Part shown: piece after piece, positions 26,649-37,829 of the stretch
Layout of the letters: each line of letters starts with the position of its first letter
Numbering within the stretch: position 1 is the first letter of the stretch
From: Pseudomonas sp. UBA6562
GTDB taxonomy: Bacteria > Pseudomonadota > Gammaproteobacteria > Pseudomonadales > Pseudomonadaceae
DNA length: 64,000 nt
Direction of reading: 5' to 3'
Assembly: GCF_002434265.1 (NCBI RefSeq)
Contig: NZ_DJJS01000008.1
Coordinates: 293,667 to 357,666, forward strand
Program-made: the position numbers and the translations under genes
Notes under the pieces: model-generated
Told to the model about the DNA's origin: nothing
Database searches by the model: none
Seen by the model: only the letters and a program-made list of their open reading frames with translations

Positions 26649-28998
26649 CCACCACGCCGTCAAGAGCCAGGCCGAGATGGCCGCACTGTTCAGCCAGGGC
26701 CTCTGCTCCGGGGTCGGGCGCAGCCTCAAGCACGACAGCGCCGACAAGCACGTCAGCGGCGAGGCGGTGTACATCGACGACCGGCTGGAGTTTCCCAACC
26801 AACTGCACGTCTATGCGCGCACCTCCGATCGCGCCCATGCGCGCATCCTGCGCATCGACACCGCGCCCTGCTACGCCATCGACGGCGTGCGCATCGTCAT
26901 CACCCACGAAGACATCCCAGGCCTGAAGGACATCGGCCCGGTGGTGGCCGGCGATCCGCTGCTGGCCATCGACCTGGTCGAATACGTCGGCCAGCCGGTG
27001 CTCGCCGTCGCCGCCTGCGACCTGGACACGGCACGCCGTGCGGCGATGGCGGCGGTCATCGAATACGAAGACCTGGAGCCGGTGCTGGACGTGGTCCAAG
27101 CCCTGCGCAAACAGCACTTCGTGCTCGATAGCCACCGCCATCAGCGCGGCGACTCGGCGGCGGCGCTGGCCAGCGCCCCGCATCGCCTGCAAGGCACCCT
27201 GCACATCGGTGGCCAGGAGCACTTCTATCTGGAAACCCAGGTGTCGTCGGTGATGCCCAGCGAAGACGGCGGCATGATCGTCTACTGCTCCACGCAGAAC
27301 CCCACCGAGGTGCAGAAGCTGGTGGCCGAAGTGCTGGACATCCCCATGAACCGCATCGTGCTCGACATGCGCCGCATGGGCGGCGGTTTCGGCGGCAAGG
27401 AAACCCAGGCGGCCAGCCCGGCGTGCCTGTGCGCGGTGATCGCCCACCTCACCGGGCAACCGACCAAGATGCGCCTGCCACGGGTCGAAGACATGACCAT
27501 GACCGGCAAGCGCCACCCGTTCTACGTCGAGTACGACGTCGGCTTCGACGACAGCGGGCGCCTGCACGGCATCGAGCTGGAGCTGGCGGGCAACTGCGGC
27601 TATTCGCCGGACCTGTCCGGCTCGATCGTCGACCGCGCCATGTTCCACGCCGACAACGCCTATTACCTGGGCGATGCCACGATCAACGGCCATCGCTGCA
27701 AGACCAACACCGCCTCCAACACCGCCTATCGCGGTTTCGGCGGGCCACAGGGCATGGTCGCCATCGAGCAGGTGATGGACCACATCGCCCGCCACCTGCG
27801 CCTCGACCCGCTGGCCGTGCGCAAGACCAACTACTACGGCAAGACCGAGCGCAACGTCACCCACTACTACCAGACGGTCGAGCACAACCTGCTGGAAGAG
27901 ATGACCGCCGAGCTCGAGGCCAGCTGCGACTACGCCGAGCGTCGCGAAGCGATTCGCCGCTTCAACGAGACCAGCCCGGTGCTCAAGAAAGGCCTGGCCC
28001 TGACCCCGGTGAAGTTCGGCATCTCCTTCACCGCCAGCTTCCTCAACCAGGCCGGCGCGCTGATCCACATCTATACCGACGGCAGCATCCACCTCAACCA
28101 CGGCGGCACGGAGATGGGCCAGGGCTTGAACACCAAGGTCGCGCAGGTGGTGGCCGAAGTGTTCCAGGTCGATTTCAGCCGCATCCAGATCACCGCCACC
28201 AACACCGACAAGGTGCCCAACACCTCACCCACCGCCGCCTCCAGCGGTGCCGACCTGAACGGCAAAGCGGCGCAGAACGCGGCGCAGATCCTCAAGCAGC
28301 GCCTGACCGAATTCGCGGCGCGGCATTTCCAGGTCAGCGAGGAGGACGTGGCGTTCAACAACGGCCATGTGCGGGCGCGCGACCAGCTGCTCAGCTTCGA
28401 GCAACTGGTGCAGTTGGCGTACCTGGGCCAGGTGTCGCTGTCGAGCACCGGCTTCTACCGCACGCCGAAGATTTTCTACGACCGCAGCCAGGCGCGTGGC
28501 CGGCCGTTCTATTACTACGCGTTCGGCGCGGCCTGCGTGGAGGTGGTGATCGACACCCTCACCGGCGAGTACAAGATGCTGCGCACCGACATCTTGCACG
28601 ACGTCGGCGCATCGCTGAACCCGGCCATCGACATCGGCCAGGTGGAAGGCGGCTTCGTGCAGGGCATGGGCTGGCTGACCACCGAAGAACTGGTGTGGAA
28701 CGCCCAGGGCAAGCTGGTCACCAATGGCCCGGCCAGCTACAAGATTCCGGCGGTGGCCGACATGCCGCTGGACCTGCGGGTCAAGCTGGTGGAGAACCGC
28801 AAGAACCCGGAAGACACGGTGTTCCATTCCAAGGCCGTGGGCGAGCCGCCGTTCATGCTGGGCATCGCCGCATGGTGCGCGATCAAGGATGCGGTGGCGA
28901 GCCTCGCCGACTATCGCGTGCAGCCCGAGATCGACGCCCCGGCCACGCCCGAGCGAGTGCTGTGGGGCTGCGAGCAGATGCGCAAGGCGCAATTGTGA
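26641..28998 (+). CDS. xdhB: xanthine dehydrogenase molybdopterin-binding subunit
   Basis: This 785-residue catalytic subunit holds the molybdopterin cofactor. Conserved features include SGEAVYIDD near residue 39, GGQEHFYLETQ, the MGGGFGGKE motif near 245-252, the AYRGFGGPQG segment, HGGTEMGQGLNTK and the C-terminal VGEPPFMLG, which contains the active-site Glu of the family. The length is normal. It overlaps xdhA by 8 bases and is followed after 145 bases by xdhC. Confidence 0.95.
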
Positions 28999-29143
28999 GC
29001 CGCGCCGTGGCGACCTGCGAACGGCCAGGGCTTTGACGAGCCCGCGGGAGCCCCGTTCGAGGCGCAACAGGCAGCAGGCGCCGAACGCTCGACCCCTTGC
29101 CGTCCAGCGGTACAACGCAACACGTTTCCAAAGGTCACGCACC

Positions 29144-29989
29144 ATGTACGAATGGATCAACGCTCTAGCCGACCACCAGCGCCGCGGCGAACCCTGCGTG
29201 CTGGTGACCATCATCGAAGAACGCGGCTCCACCCCGCGCAACGCCGGCTCGAAGATGGTGGTCAGCGCCGGCGCGCTGCACGACACCATCGGCGGTGGCC
29301 ATCTGGAATTCAAAGCGCTGCACATCGCCCGGCAGATGCTCGCCGAACAGCGCAGCACCCCGCACCTGGAGCGTTTCAGCCTGGGCGCGAGCCTCGGCCA
29401 ATGCTGCGGCGGCGCCACGGTGCTGCTGTTCGAGCCGATGCTGGCGGTGCAGGCGCAGATCGCCGTGTTCGGCGCAGGCCATGTGGGCCGGGCTCTGGTA
29501 CCCTTGCTCGCCGCGCTGCCGTGCCGGGTGCGCTGGATCGATTCGCGCGAGGAGGAATTTCCCGCGTCGATCCCCGAAAGGGTGCAGCGCATCGTCAGCG
29601 AAGAACCGGTCGACGAAGTGGCGGCCTTGCCGCCAGGTTGCTATTGCATCGTCATGACCCACAACCACGCGCTGGACCTGGAGCTCGCCGCCGCCCTGCT
29701 CGCCCGCAACGACTTCACCTGGTTCGGGCTGATCGGCTCGAAGACCAAGCGGGTCAAGTTCGAGCACCGCCTGCGCCAACGTGGCTTCGCCGACCCGCAC
29801 CTGGCACGCATGCGCTGCCCGATGGGCATCGCCGAGGTCAAGGGCAAACTGCCGATCGAGATCGCCGTGTCCATCGCCGCGGAAATCATCGCCACCTACA
29901 ACGCCCGCTTCGGTCAGCACGACGCTGCCGCGAACGCCGGCCCCATTACCCAGTTGCTGCCGCCCACGCGGCGCAGCCATGCCCTTTGA
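29144..29989 (+). CDS. xdhC: xanthine dehydrogenase accessory protein XdhC
   Basis: This 281-residue protein is of the XdhC/CoxI family. In Rhodobacter XdhC binds molybdopterin, protects it during sulfuration and inserts it into the large subunit. The N-terminal XdhC motif includes EERGSTPRNAGSKM and GGGHLEF, and the GQCCGG motif carries two cysteines. The C-terminal domain is Rossmann-like (AVFGAGHVGRALVPLL). The ATG at 29144 gives the family N-terminus. It ends 10 bases before guaD. Confidence 0.94.
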   Translation: MYEWINALADHQRRGEPCVLVTIIEERGSTPRNAGSKMVVSAGALHDTIGGGHLEFKALHIARQMLAEQRSTPHLERFSLGASLGQCCGGATVLLFEPMLAVQAQIAVFGAGHVGRALVPLLAALPCRVRWIDSREEEFPASIPERVQRIVSEEPVDEVAALPPGCYCIVMTHNHALDLELAAALLARNDFTWFGLIGSKTKRVKFEHRLRQRGFADPHLARMRCPMGIAEVKGKLPIEIAVSIAAEIIATYNARFGQHDAAANAGPITQLLPPTRRSHAL

Positions 29990-29999
29990 AGAGCCTGCC

Positions 30000-31307
<1,308 letters not shown>

Positions 31308-31482
31308 GGCCGCGCCACGGCCTGCTTCCTGCTGGAGCGGCCGGTTCAGCGCTCCAACACGAACTGGCCCATGAGTTGGATAGGTGTCCAACGAGCGGGG
31401 GCAATGCAGCCTCGATTCGACCGCTGCTACTTGCGTGAGAGCGCATTACCAGGAATACGCGCCTTGAACTGCGCCGACAGAC

Positions 31483-32238
31483 TCAGCCCTTGCCGCCCGC
31501 TTTTTTCTTTTGCAGCAGATGCGAAAACACCGCATGCAGATCGTCCGAGGCGCTGTCTTCGTCGAGATTGAGCTTGGTGTCGATGTGGTCCATGTGGTGC
31601 ATCATCAGCGCGACCGCCTGCTGCGCATCGCCCGCCTCGATGGCGTCGATCAGTTGCAAGTGTTCGTCGTAGGAGCAGTGCGAGCGGTTGCCGCTTTCGT
31701 ACTGGGCGATGATCAAGGAGGTCTGCGACACCAGGCTGCGCTGGAAACTCACCAGCGGTGCGTTACCGGCCACTTCGGCCAGCTTGAGGTGGAATTCGCC
31801 GGACAGCCGAATACCCGCACCGCGGTCGCCACGCGAAAAGCTGTCGCGCTCTTCACGCACCATCTGGCGCAACTCGTTGAGCTGCTCGGCCGTGGCGTGC
31901 TGCACCGCAAGCTCGGTGATCGCGCGCTCGACCATACGCCGCGAGAAGAACACCTGACGCGCTTCCTCGACGGTGGGGCTGGCCACCACCGCACCGCGGT
32001 TGGGCCGCAACAGCACCACGCTTTCGTGGGCCAGGCGCGACAGGGCACGACGGATGATGGTGCGGCTGACCCCGAAGATCTCCCCCAACGCTTCTTCGCT
32101 GAGCTTGGTACCGGGTGCCAGACGCTGTTCGAGGATGGCCTCGAAGATGTGGGCGTAAACGATGTCGTCCTGCGTACCGCTGCGCCCGGCCTTGGTGGCG
32201 CGCACAGGTTTCTTCAGAGGTTGCAGCTGTTCGTTCAT
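31483..32238 (-). CDS. GntR family regulator with FCD domain (second purine-locus regulator)
   Basis: This 251-residue regulator has a short basic N-terminal tail, a winged helix (LAPGTKLSEEALGEIFGVSRTI, with RRALSRLAHE as the recognition region) and an FCD domain ending in MMHHMDHIDTKLNLDE. The ATG at 32238 is chosen because the sequence before it is low-complexity proline- and arginine-rich. It is convergent with guaD and divergent from the purine permease, so it probably regulates the permease and perhaps the catabolic genes. The ligand is unknown. Confidence 0.9.
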   Translation of the reverse strand: MNEQLQPLKKPVRATKAGRSGTQDDIVYAHIFEAILEQRLAPGTKLSEEALGEIFGVSRTIIRRALSRLAHESVVLLRPNRGAVVASPTVEEARQVFFSRRMVERAITELAVQHATAEQLNELRQMVREERDSFSRGDRGAGIRLSGEFHLKLAEVAGNAPLVSFQRSLVSQTSLIIAQYESGNRSHCSYDEHLQLIDAIEAGDAQQAVALMMHHMDHIDTKLNLDEDSASDDLHAVFSHLLQKKKAGGKG

Positions 32239-32589
32239 GGGCGCTCGTGCACGTGGGGCGGGCCAATGGAGCCTTGACGGCGGGAGGCGTCGAAGGGGCT
32301 GGCGCGACCGGATGAAAATAATGGGCCAAGGTACTGGCGTATTGTACACAGCCTAAGGCGTTTCTGCAGGTTGGCCAGCGGCCATATAGCGGTTGTACCG
32401 CAAAATATGCACACGAAATCGAAAACATTATTTGCATTATTTGTACACAAACGCATAATCCAGCGGGCAACTTCCTGACTCAACAGTCAACAAACGAGTC
32501 GGACGGCTGCCATCCCTCACGGGGCCGCCACGTGCCGAGCGCAGGATCCAAGGCTCCGAACAACAAGAACGACTCGAGGAGTACTCGCT
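32239..32589. other. divergent intergenic region, GntR gene and purine permease
   Basis: These 351 bases hold no gene. An AT-rich core (32395-32460) lies on the permease side, and the 9-mer TTGTACACA occurs twice (32342-32350 and 32441-32449). The permease promoter is expected between about 32440 and 32560, but I could not define clear -35 and -10 boxes. Confidence 0.65.
32342..32449. promoter_or_regulatory. two copies of TTGTACACA, candidate FCD-regulator sites
   Basis: Direct copies at 32342-32350 and 32441-32449 are spaced 99 bases apart, one towards each divergent gene. TTGTACA is close to operators reported for several FCD-type GntR regulators (TTGT and ACAA half-sites). Binding by the neighbouring regulator is inferred. 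Confidence 0.4.
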
Positions 32590-33939
32590 GTGGAAAGCCG
32601 TAAATCCGATGCGCCCGTCGTAGACCTCACCCCACCCGCGAAAAGCGGCCTGCTTGAACGCCTGTTCCGTCTGAGCAGCCACGGCACCACGGTCAGAACC
32701 GAGTTGATCGCCGGCATGACCACCTTCATCACCATGGCGTACATCATTTTCGTCAACCCCAACATCATGGCCGACGCCGGTATCGACCACGGCGCCGCCT
32801 TCGTCGCCACCTGCATCGCCGCCGCGCTCGGCTGTCTGCTGATGGGCCTGTACGCCAACTGGCCAGTGGGCCTGGCACCCGGCATGGGCCTGAACGCCTT
32901 CTTCACCTACACCGTGGTCGGAACCATGGGCTACAGCTGGGAAACCGCCCTGGGCGCGGTGTTCGTCTCAGGTGTGCTGTTCATGGTCCTGACGCTGTCA
33001 CGGGTGCGCGAATGGTTGCTCAACAGCATTCCGCTGGGCCTGCGCCATGCCATGGGTGCGGGCGTCGGTCTGTTCCTGGGCGTGATCGGCCTGAAGACGG
33101 CCGGCATCGTGGTTGCCAGCCCCGCCACACTGATCAAGCTCGGCTCGCTGCACGAACCTGCCCCTCTGCTGGCCGCGCTGTGCTTTCTGATGATCGCGGT
33201 GCTGAGCTACCACCGCGTGTTCGGCGCGATCCTCATCAGCATCGTCAGCGTCACCCTGATCGGCTGGGGCCTGGGCCTGGTGCAATACGGCGGCGTGTTC
33301 TCGCTGCCGCCGAGCCTGGCGCCGACCTGGCTGGCCATGGACGTGGCCGGGGTGTTCAACGTCAGCATGATCAGCGTGGTGCTGGCGTTCTTGTTCGTGC
33401 ACATGTTCGACACGGCCGGCACGCTGATGGGTGTGGCGCAGCGGGCCAACCTGGTGCGCGCCGACGGGCGCATCGAAAACCTGTCGCGCGCGCTGAAGGC
33501 CGACAGCGCCTCCAGCGTGTTCGGCGCCGCCGTGGGCGTGCCGCCGGTGACCAGCTACGTGGAAAGCGCCGCAGGCGTGGCCGCCGGAGGCCGCACGGGC
33601 CTGACCGCCGTGGTGGTGGGCATGCTGTTCGTGGCGGCGATGTTTTTCGCACCCCTGGCCGGCATGATTCCGGCCTACGCCACCGCCGGTGCGCTGATCT
33701 ACGTGGCAATGCTGATGATGGGCAGCATGGCGCACATCGAATGGGACGACGCCACCGACTCCATCCCGGCCATCGTCACCCTGATCATGATGCCGCTCAC
33801 CTTTTCGGTGGCCGACGGTATCGCGCTGGGCTTCATCAGTTACGTGGTGCTCAAGGCCTGCACGGGCAAGCACCGCGAGATTTCGGTCAGCTTGTGGGTC
33901 TTGTGCGTGATCTTCCTGGCCAAATTCGCGTTTCTCTAG
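32590..33939 (+). CDS. NCS2-type purine permease (AzgA family)
   Basis: This 449-residue permease has about 12-14 membrane helices. The N-terminal GMTTFITMAYIIFVNPNIM and the substrate-region VTSYVESAAGVAAGGRTG motifs place it in the AzgA/PbuG branch of adenine, guanine and hypoxanthine transporters, not the uracil/xanthine branch. The start is a GTG at 32590 with GAGGAG about nine bases upstream. Its position beside guaD and xdhABC supports uptake of guanine or hypoxanthine for catabolism. It ends 13 bases before the convergent MOSC gene. Confidence 0.92.
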   Translation: MESRKSDAPVVDLTPPAKSGLLERLFRLSSHGTTVRTELIAGMTTFITMAYIIFVNPNIMADAGIDHGAAFVATCIAAALGCLLMGLYANWPVGLAPGMGLNAFFTYTVVGTMGYSWETALGAVFVSGVLFMVLTLSRVREWLLNSIPLGLRHAMGAGVGLFLGVIGLKTAGIVVASPATLIKLGSLHEPAPLLAALCFLMIAVLSYHRVFGAILISIVSVTLIGWGLGLVQYGGVFSLPPSLAPTWLAMDVAGVFNVSMISVVLAFLFVHMFDTAGTLMGVAQRANLVRADGRIENLSRALKADSASSVFGAAVGVPPVTSYVESAAGVAAGGRTGLTAVVVGMLFVAAMFFAPLAGMIPAYATAGALIYVAMLMMGSMAHIEWDDATDSIPAIVTLIMMPLTFSVADGIALGFISYVVLKACTGKHREISVSLWVLCVIFLAKFAFL

Positions 33940-33952
33940 ACGCTGCGTTGCG

Positions 33953-34756
33953 TCAGCCGAGGACTTCGACCGACATGCCCCGCGCCACCACGCCCTCGCC
34001 ATCGGCAGCCAGGTTCTGCCCGAACAGCACATTGCCGTCGTGGCTACGGAAGGTTTTCAGCGTCGTCAGCGGCTCCTTGTCGGGGCTGCGCGCGCCGCTG
34101 GCCGGGTCGAGGGTGACGAGGATGCAGCGCACGCTGGGCTTGAGCACACGCAGGGTGGTGTCGCCGATGCGGATGCGCGTCCAGGTGTCTTCGGCGAAGG
34201 CCTCGGCGCCCTCCACCACCAGGTTCGGTCGAAAGCGCAGCATCGCCATCGGCCGGCCGATGCGTCGGTTCAGCTCGTCCAGGGAGGCCTGCCCGATCAG
34301 CAGCAGCGGAAAACCATCGGGAAAGGCGGCGCGATCGTCGACCGAGCCGTAGCCGCTGGGCAGGAAGCGCGCGCGCTGCGCCGGGCAATGGACCAGGCGC
34401 AGCGCTTTGCCCAGCAGGGCACTGAGCCAGGCGGCGGCGGCCTCGCCCGCGTCGGGCACCTGCAACAGGTCGCGCCAGAGGGTCACACCGCGCAGGGGCG
34501 CTTCGTCGCCCGGTACCGCCACGTGCAATGCGCCCATGCCCGGCGCCTGCAAGATCAAGCTGCCGTCATGCTGGTGCAAGGCGCCGATCTGGGTCATCTG
34601 CGGCCAGGCGCGCTGGGTGAGGAACTGGCCGTTGTCTTCGCGCACCACCATCCAACGGCGGTCGCCAGTCAAACCCAAGGCACCCACCGACGACGCCTCG
34701 AGCGTCTCGGCCTGGCCGGACTTCAACGGATACCGGTAGATCGCACTCAGAAACAT
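33953..34756 (-). CDS. MOSC domain-containing protein
   Basis: This 267-residue protein has an N-terminal MOSC beta-barrel domain (IYRYPLKSGQAE, then GLTGDRRWMV) and a C-terminal MOSC domain (RCILVTLDPASG, TLKTFR, LFGQNL). It is related to YcbX/mARC molybdenum proteins but lacks the C-terminal ferredoxin domain of E. coli YcbX. In YcbX-like proteins I recall a KPCSRC motif; here it reads KPSVRC, so one of the two cysteines is absent. The likely role is molybdenum-cofactor-dependent reduction of N-hydroxylated compounds. It lies 64 bases after cheV on the same strand. Confidence 0.88.
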   Translation of the reverse strand: MFLSAIYRYPLKSGQAETLEASSVGALGLTGDRRWMVVREDNGQFLTQRAWPQMTQIGALHQHDGSLILQAPGMGALHVAVPGDEAPLRGVTLWRDLLQVPDAGEAAAAWLSALLGKALRLVHCPAQRARFLPSGYGSVDDRAAFPDGFPLLLIGQASLDELNRRIGRPMAMLRFRPNLVVEGAEAFAEDTWTRIRIGDTTLRVLKPSVRCILVTLDPASGARSPDKEPLTTLKTFRSHDGNVLFGQNLAADGEGVVARGMSVEVLG

Positions 34757-34820
34757 GAAAGGCGCCCTGTCTGGCTGAAGAACCGCAAGGGGTATATCCC
34801 GGCCGCGCGCCGCGCAGCCA

Positions 34821-35756
34821 TCAGGCCTCGGTGCTGTCCAGTGCCAGGCGCTGGCGCACCACTTCGACCAGGCGATCGGGCTGGAACTTGGAGAGGAAGT
34901 TGTCGCAACCGACCTTCTTCACCATCGACTCGTTGAAGCTGCCCGACAGCGAGGTGTGCAGCACCACGTATAGGCCGCGCAAGCGTGGATCGTTGCGGAT
35001 CTCGGTGGTCAGGCGGTAGCCGTCCATCTCGGGCATCTCGGCGTCGGTGAAGACCATCAGCAACTTCTCGCAGACGTTTTCCCCGGCGTCGGCCCAGGCC
35101 TTGAGCATGCGCAGCGCCTTCAGGCCGTCGCTGGCCACGTGCAGCTTGGCGCCCAGTTGCGACAGGGTGTCGCGCAGTTGCGCCAGGGCCACGCTGGAGT
35201 CGTCCACCAGAAGGATTTCGCGACCGCGGGCAGCGGCCAGCAACGGGTCTTCGAGCTTGTCGCGCGAGACTTTGGCGTTGTACGGCACGATCTCGGCCAG
35301 CACCTTCTCCACGTCGATGATCTCCACCAACTGCTCGTCGACCTTGGTGATCGCCGTCAGGTAGTGCTGGCGACCGGCGCTGGTCGGCGGCGGCAGGATC
35401 GATTCCCAGTTCATGTTGACGATGCGCTCGACCCCGCCGACCAGAAACGCCTGCACCGAGCGGTTGTACTCGGTGACGATGATGGTGCTGTCCGGCCCCG
35501 GTTGCAGAGGGCGCATGCCGATCGCCTGGGACAGGTCGATCACCGGCAGGGTCTGGCCGCGCAGGTTGACCACGCCGCAAACGAACGCATGGCGCTGCGG
35601 CATCAAGGTCAGCTTGGGCAATTGCAGCACTTCCTGGACCTTGAACACGTTGATCGCGAACAACTGCCGCCCGACCAGGCGGAACATGAGAATTTCCAGG
35701 CGGTTTTCACCGACCAGCTGCGTTCGTTGATCTACCGTGTCGAGAATGCCAGCCAT
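34821..35756 (-). CDS. cheV: chemotaxis coupling protein CheV
   Basis: This 311-residue protein joins an N-terminal CheW domain (about 15-155, with VVNLRGQTLPVIDLSQAIG) to a C-terminal receiver domain (about 175-305, with VDDSS near 185 and FTDAEMPEMDGY holding the phospho-accepting Asp). CheV links receptors to CheA and adjusts sensitivity through phosphorylation. There are no other chemotaxis genes beside it, which is usual for stand-alone cheV copies in Pseudomonas. The 234-base gap upstream, up to 35990, shows no clear promoter. Confidence 0.95.
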   Translation of the reverse strand: MAGILDTVDQRTQLVGENRLEILMFRLVGRQLFAINVFKVQEVLQLPKLTLMPQRHAFVCGVVNLRGQTLPVIDLSQAIGMRPLQPGPDSTIIVTEYNRSVQAFLVGGVERIVNMNWESILPPPTSAGRQHYLTAITKVDEQLVEIIDVEKVLAEIVPYNAKVSRDKLEDPLLAAARGREILLVDDSSVALAQLRDTLSQLGAKLHVASDGLKALRMLKAWADAGENVCEKLLMVFTDAEMPEMDGYRLTTEIRNDPRLRGLYVVLHTSLSGSFNESMVKKVGCDNFLSKFQPDRLVEVVRQRLALDSTEA

Positions 35757-35990
35757 TGAACTGCCCCTGAGGTGAAAAGTGTCATCGGCCCTGTATCGGC
35801 TCGAATCGGCACAACTTGATAAGGAATGGCCTACGCCTTTCAGATAATTGATATCACTTTAACACCATGCTTAACTGCCGCCACCCTCCTCCAGGCTAAG
35901 GCCCGCGCCCGTTGCAGCATGACGCATCGGGGAAACCCTTACCTGCCCTCAGGCCAAACCTGATATTCGCGCTATCGCCTAGCCATTAAT

Positions 35991-36551
35991 GTGACGCCCT
36001 CCGCACTGCATGGAAGGAGTCAGGCCATTGTCGCCGACAGTATTCAGGAGGCCGGCTGCGTCAGCAGTGGGCCACAGCGCTTGACCATCGACACCGGCGG
36101 TGGCACTGCCAACAGCCTGCAAATTTTCGTACATGACGCCGAGCAATTGCTGGTCATGGCCGACGACTGCCTGGCGCATCTGCGACTGATCTCCAACGAC
36201 GCCGACGCCTGCCGCTGCCTGCTCCACGCCCTAAGCACGTTGGGCAAGCGCGCAGCCGCAGCCGGCGTCGAAGAGGTCGGCGCCTACACCGAGCGACTGC
36301 ACCATCTGCTGTCGGCCGCCTGCCGCCAACGCCGGCTGGCCGCACCCGTAGTGCGCTGCGCCCAGGCCTGCCTGACCTTGCTCGCCTGGCAGCTGGAACT
36401 GCTCGACCCGATCACCCGGCGCGTCGACCTGGACGAACACGAACAGCACGGGCTGCTCGATGAGCTGGCCAAAGCGCTGCAGGCCACCGACGCGCCGCCA
36501 CGTGCGACATCGCAAACGCTCGAATCGCCTGGCACGCTCGAGGATCGATGA
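35991..36551 (+). CDS. hypothetical protein, possibly HPt-like helical domain
   Basis: This 186-residue protein has a disordered N-terminus and a largely helical centre (about 45-150) rich in Leu, Ala and charged residues (HDAEQLLVMADDCLAHL, CLLHALSTLGKRAAAAGVEEVGAYTERLHHLLSAACR). The periodicity recalls a histidine phosphotransfer four-helix bundle, but no canonical HxxKG motif is present. The start is a GTG at 35991 with no clear ribosome-binding site, so the true start may be later. It lies between cheV (divergent) and a sensor kinase gene. I do not recognise the family. Confidence 0.6.
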   Translation: MTPSALHGRSQAIVADSIQEAGCVSSGPQRLTIDTGGGTANSLQIFVHDAEQLLVMADDCLAHLRLISNDADACRCLLHALSTLGKRAAAAGVEEVGAYTERLHHLLSAACRQRRLAAPVVRCAQACLTLLAWQLELLDPITRRVDLDEHEQHGLLDELAKALQATDAPPRATSQTLESPGTLEDR

Positions 36552-36932
36552 GGCTTGCGGGGCGCGGCATTGGGCCGAAGCTCCAGAAATCACCACAGGC
36601 CGGATAAGTTGCTTGGATACGCATAAAAACGGTTCAACCTTCGCAACTTCAGAAGTTGTCCAATAGTGAACGCAGATAAATCGCGAGTTGCCCAGCAGTG
36701 CAATAGAGTGGCCAAGGATAATGGCACTTTGCCTAGCCTTGACCGCGTCAGATCCTTGAAAACACTGGGATGTACACTGCCCGGTGGGTTGCCGCCCGGG
36801 TCCGTTCAAAGTGTTAAGATACGCGCACTCAACGACCCTTAATTGTGCAAAGACGTATCGCGAGACCGTCGTGGTACGCGCGAGCTATTGGTTTTCGATT
36901 CTTCCAGCAACGATTCAGTGATCCCCCTGACC
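36552..36932. other. 381-base gap before the sensor kinase
   Basis: No convincing gene is seen. A perfect 7-bp inverted repeat CAACTTC-A-GAAGTTG lies at 36644-36658. A CCCGG/CCGGG hairpin occurs near 36780-36800, followed by GTTCAAAGTGTTAAGATACGCG near 36804-36825, which has a promoter-like TTAAGAT. The stretch could hold the kinase promoter and a long leader or a small RNA. Confidence 0.5.
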
Positions 36933-37829
36933 ATGCCTTCATGCGTGAAGCTCCGTCGATATCTCCCTACGCGCGCAACGCTCCTGCGCTGGTCGTCCGG
37001 CCTGTCGTGCGGCGTCCCGCTGGTCGCGCAGCTGTGGTATTGGCAACAGGCCCTGCCGACGCCAGGCGAGTGGCTGGCGTTGCACCTGCTGGGTTTGCTG
37101 ATGCTGCTCTGGCAGCTGCGTGAACACGGTAGATCGATCAATCTGCAACCTCAGGAACTGGCGCAACGCATGCTCAAGGTGCAGGAAAGCGAGCGCCAGC
37201 ACCTGAGCCGGGAGCTGCACGACGACATCGGCCAACTGCTGACCGCCGCGAAACTGCAGGTCGAATGGTTGCAACGGCGGGTGCCCGGCGATCTCGCCTC
37301 CCATTGCAACACCGTGCGCAGCACGCTGGAACAGACCCTGACCAACGTGCGCGACCTCACCACCCTGCTCAACCCCCGTCAGCTCTCCAGCCTGGGCCTG
37401 GAGGCGAGCCTGCGCGCGCACCTGATGCGCACCCTGCAGCACAGTCCGGTGCGCTGGACCCTGCACTGCCCCCAACGTCTGGACGGCGTACCGGCGCCGT
37501 TGAGCATGGCGGCGTTCCGCATCACCCAGGAAGCGGTGACCAACCTCCTGCGCCATGCCCGGGCCGAAAACCTGCACGTCGAAGTGCGGCGCAACCAAAC
37601 CGGCCTGCTGCTACGTATCGAGGACGACGGCGCGGGTTTCACTCCGGTGCCCGACCCGGTCCATGCCGGCCAACGCGGTCTGGCCGGCATGCACGAACGC
37701 GCCCTGGCCCTGCAAGGCAGCCTGGCGCTGGACAGCGAGCCTGGCCGCGGCACGCGCATCGAGGCCAAGCTGCCCTGGCCCACGCGCACCCACCCCCGTG
37801 CCAGGAGCCCGGCTGCCCATGACCTGTAG
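36933..37829 (+). CDS. two-component sensor histidine kinase (NarL-partner type)
   Basis: This 298-residue protein has hydrophobic segments at about 23-37 and 47-61, then a HisKA_3 dimerisation domain with the phospho-accepting H96 in SRELHDDIGQLL, and an ATPase domain (ITQEAVTNLLRHA, EDDGAGF, GLAGMHERA). There is no sensory domain beyond the short membrane part, so the signal may be sensed in the membrane or through a partner. The start is uncertain: TTG and GTG codons lie upstream at 36843 and 36918. It overlaps the response regulator gene by 11 bases. Confidence 0.88.
   Translation: MPSCVKLRRYLPTRATLLRWSSGLSCGVPLVAQLWYWQQALPTPGEWLALHLLGLLMLLWQLREHGRSINLQPQELAQRMLKVQESERQHLSRELHDDIGQLLTAAKLQVEWLQRRVPGDLASHCNTVRSTLEQTLTNVRDLTTLLNPRQLSSLGLEASLRAHLMRTLQHSPVRWTLHCPQRLDGVPAPLSMAAFRITQEAVTNLLRHARAENLHVEVRRNQTGLLLRIEDDGAGFTPVPDPVHAGQRGLAGMHERALALQGSLALDSEPGRGTRIEAKLPWPTRTHPRARSPAAHDL

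Noticed and set aside
29054..29087. Imperfect hairpin between xdhB and xdhC
   Set aside because: Stem of 6 plus 4 bp with a bulge and no T-run; too weak to call a terminator and the genes look co-transcribed.
31375..31392. GTTGGA/TCCAAC hairpin after guaD as a terminator
   Set aside because: Only a 6-bp stem with no T-run; listed within the guaD entry as a weak structure.
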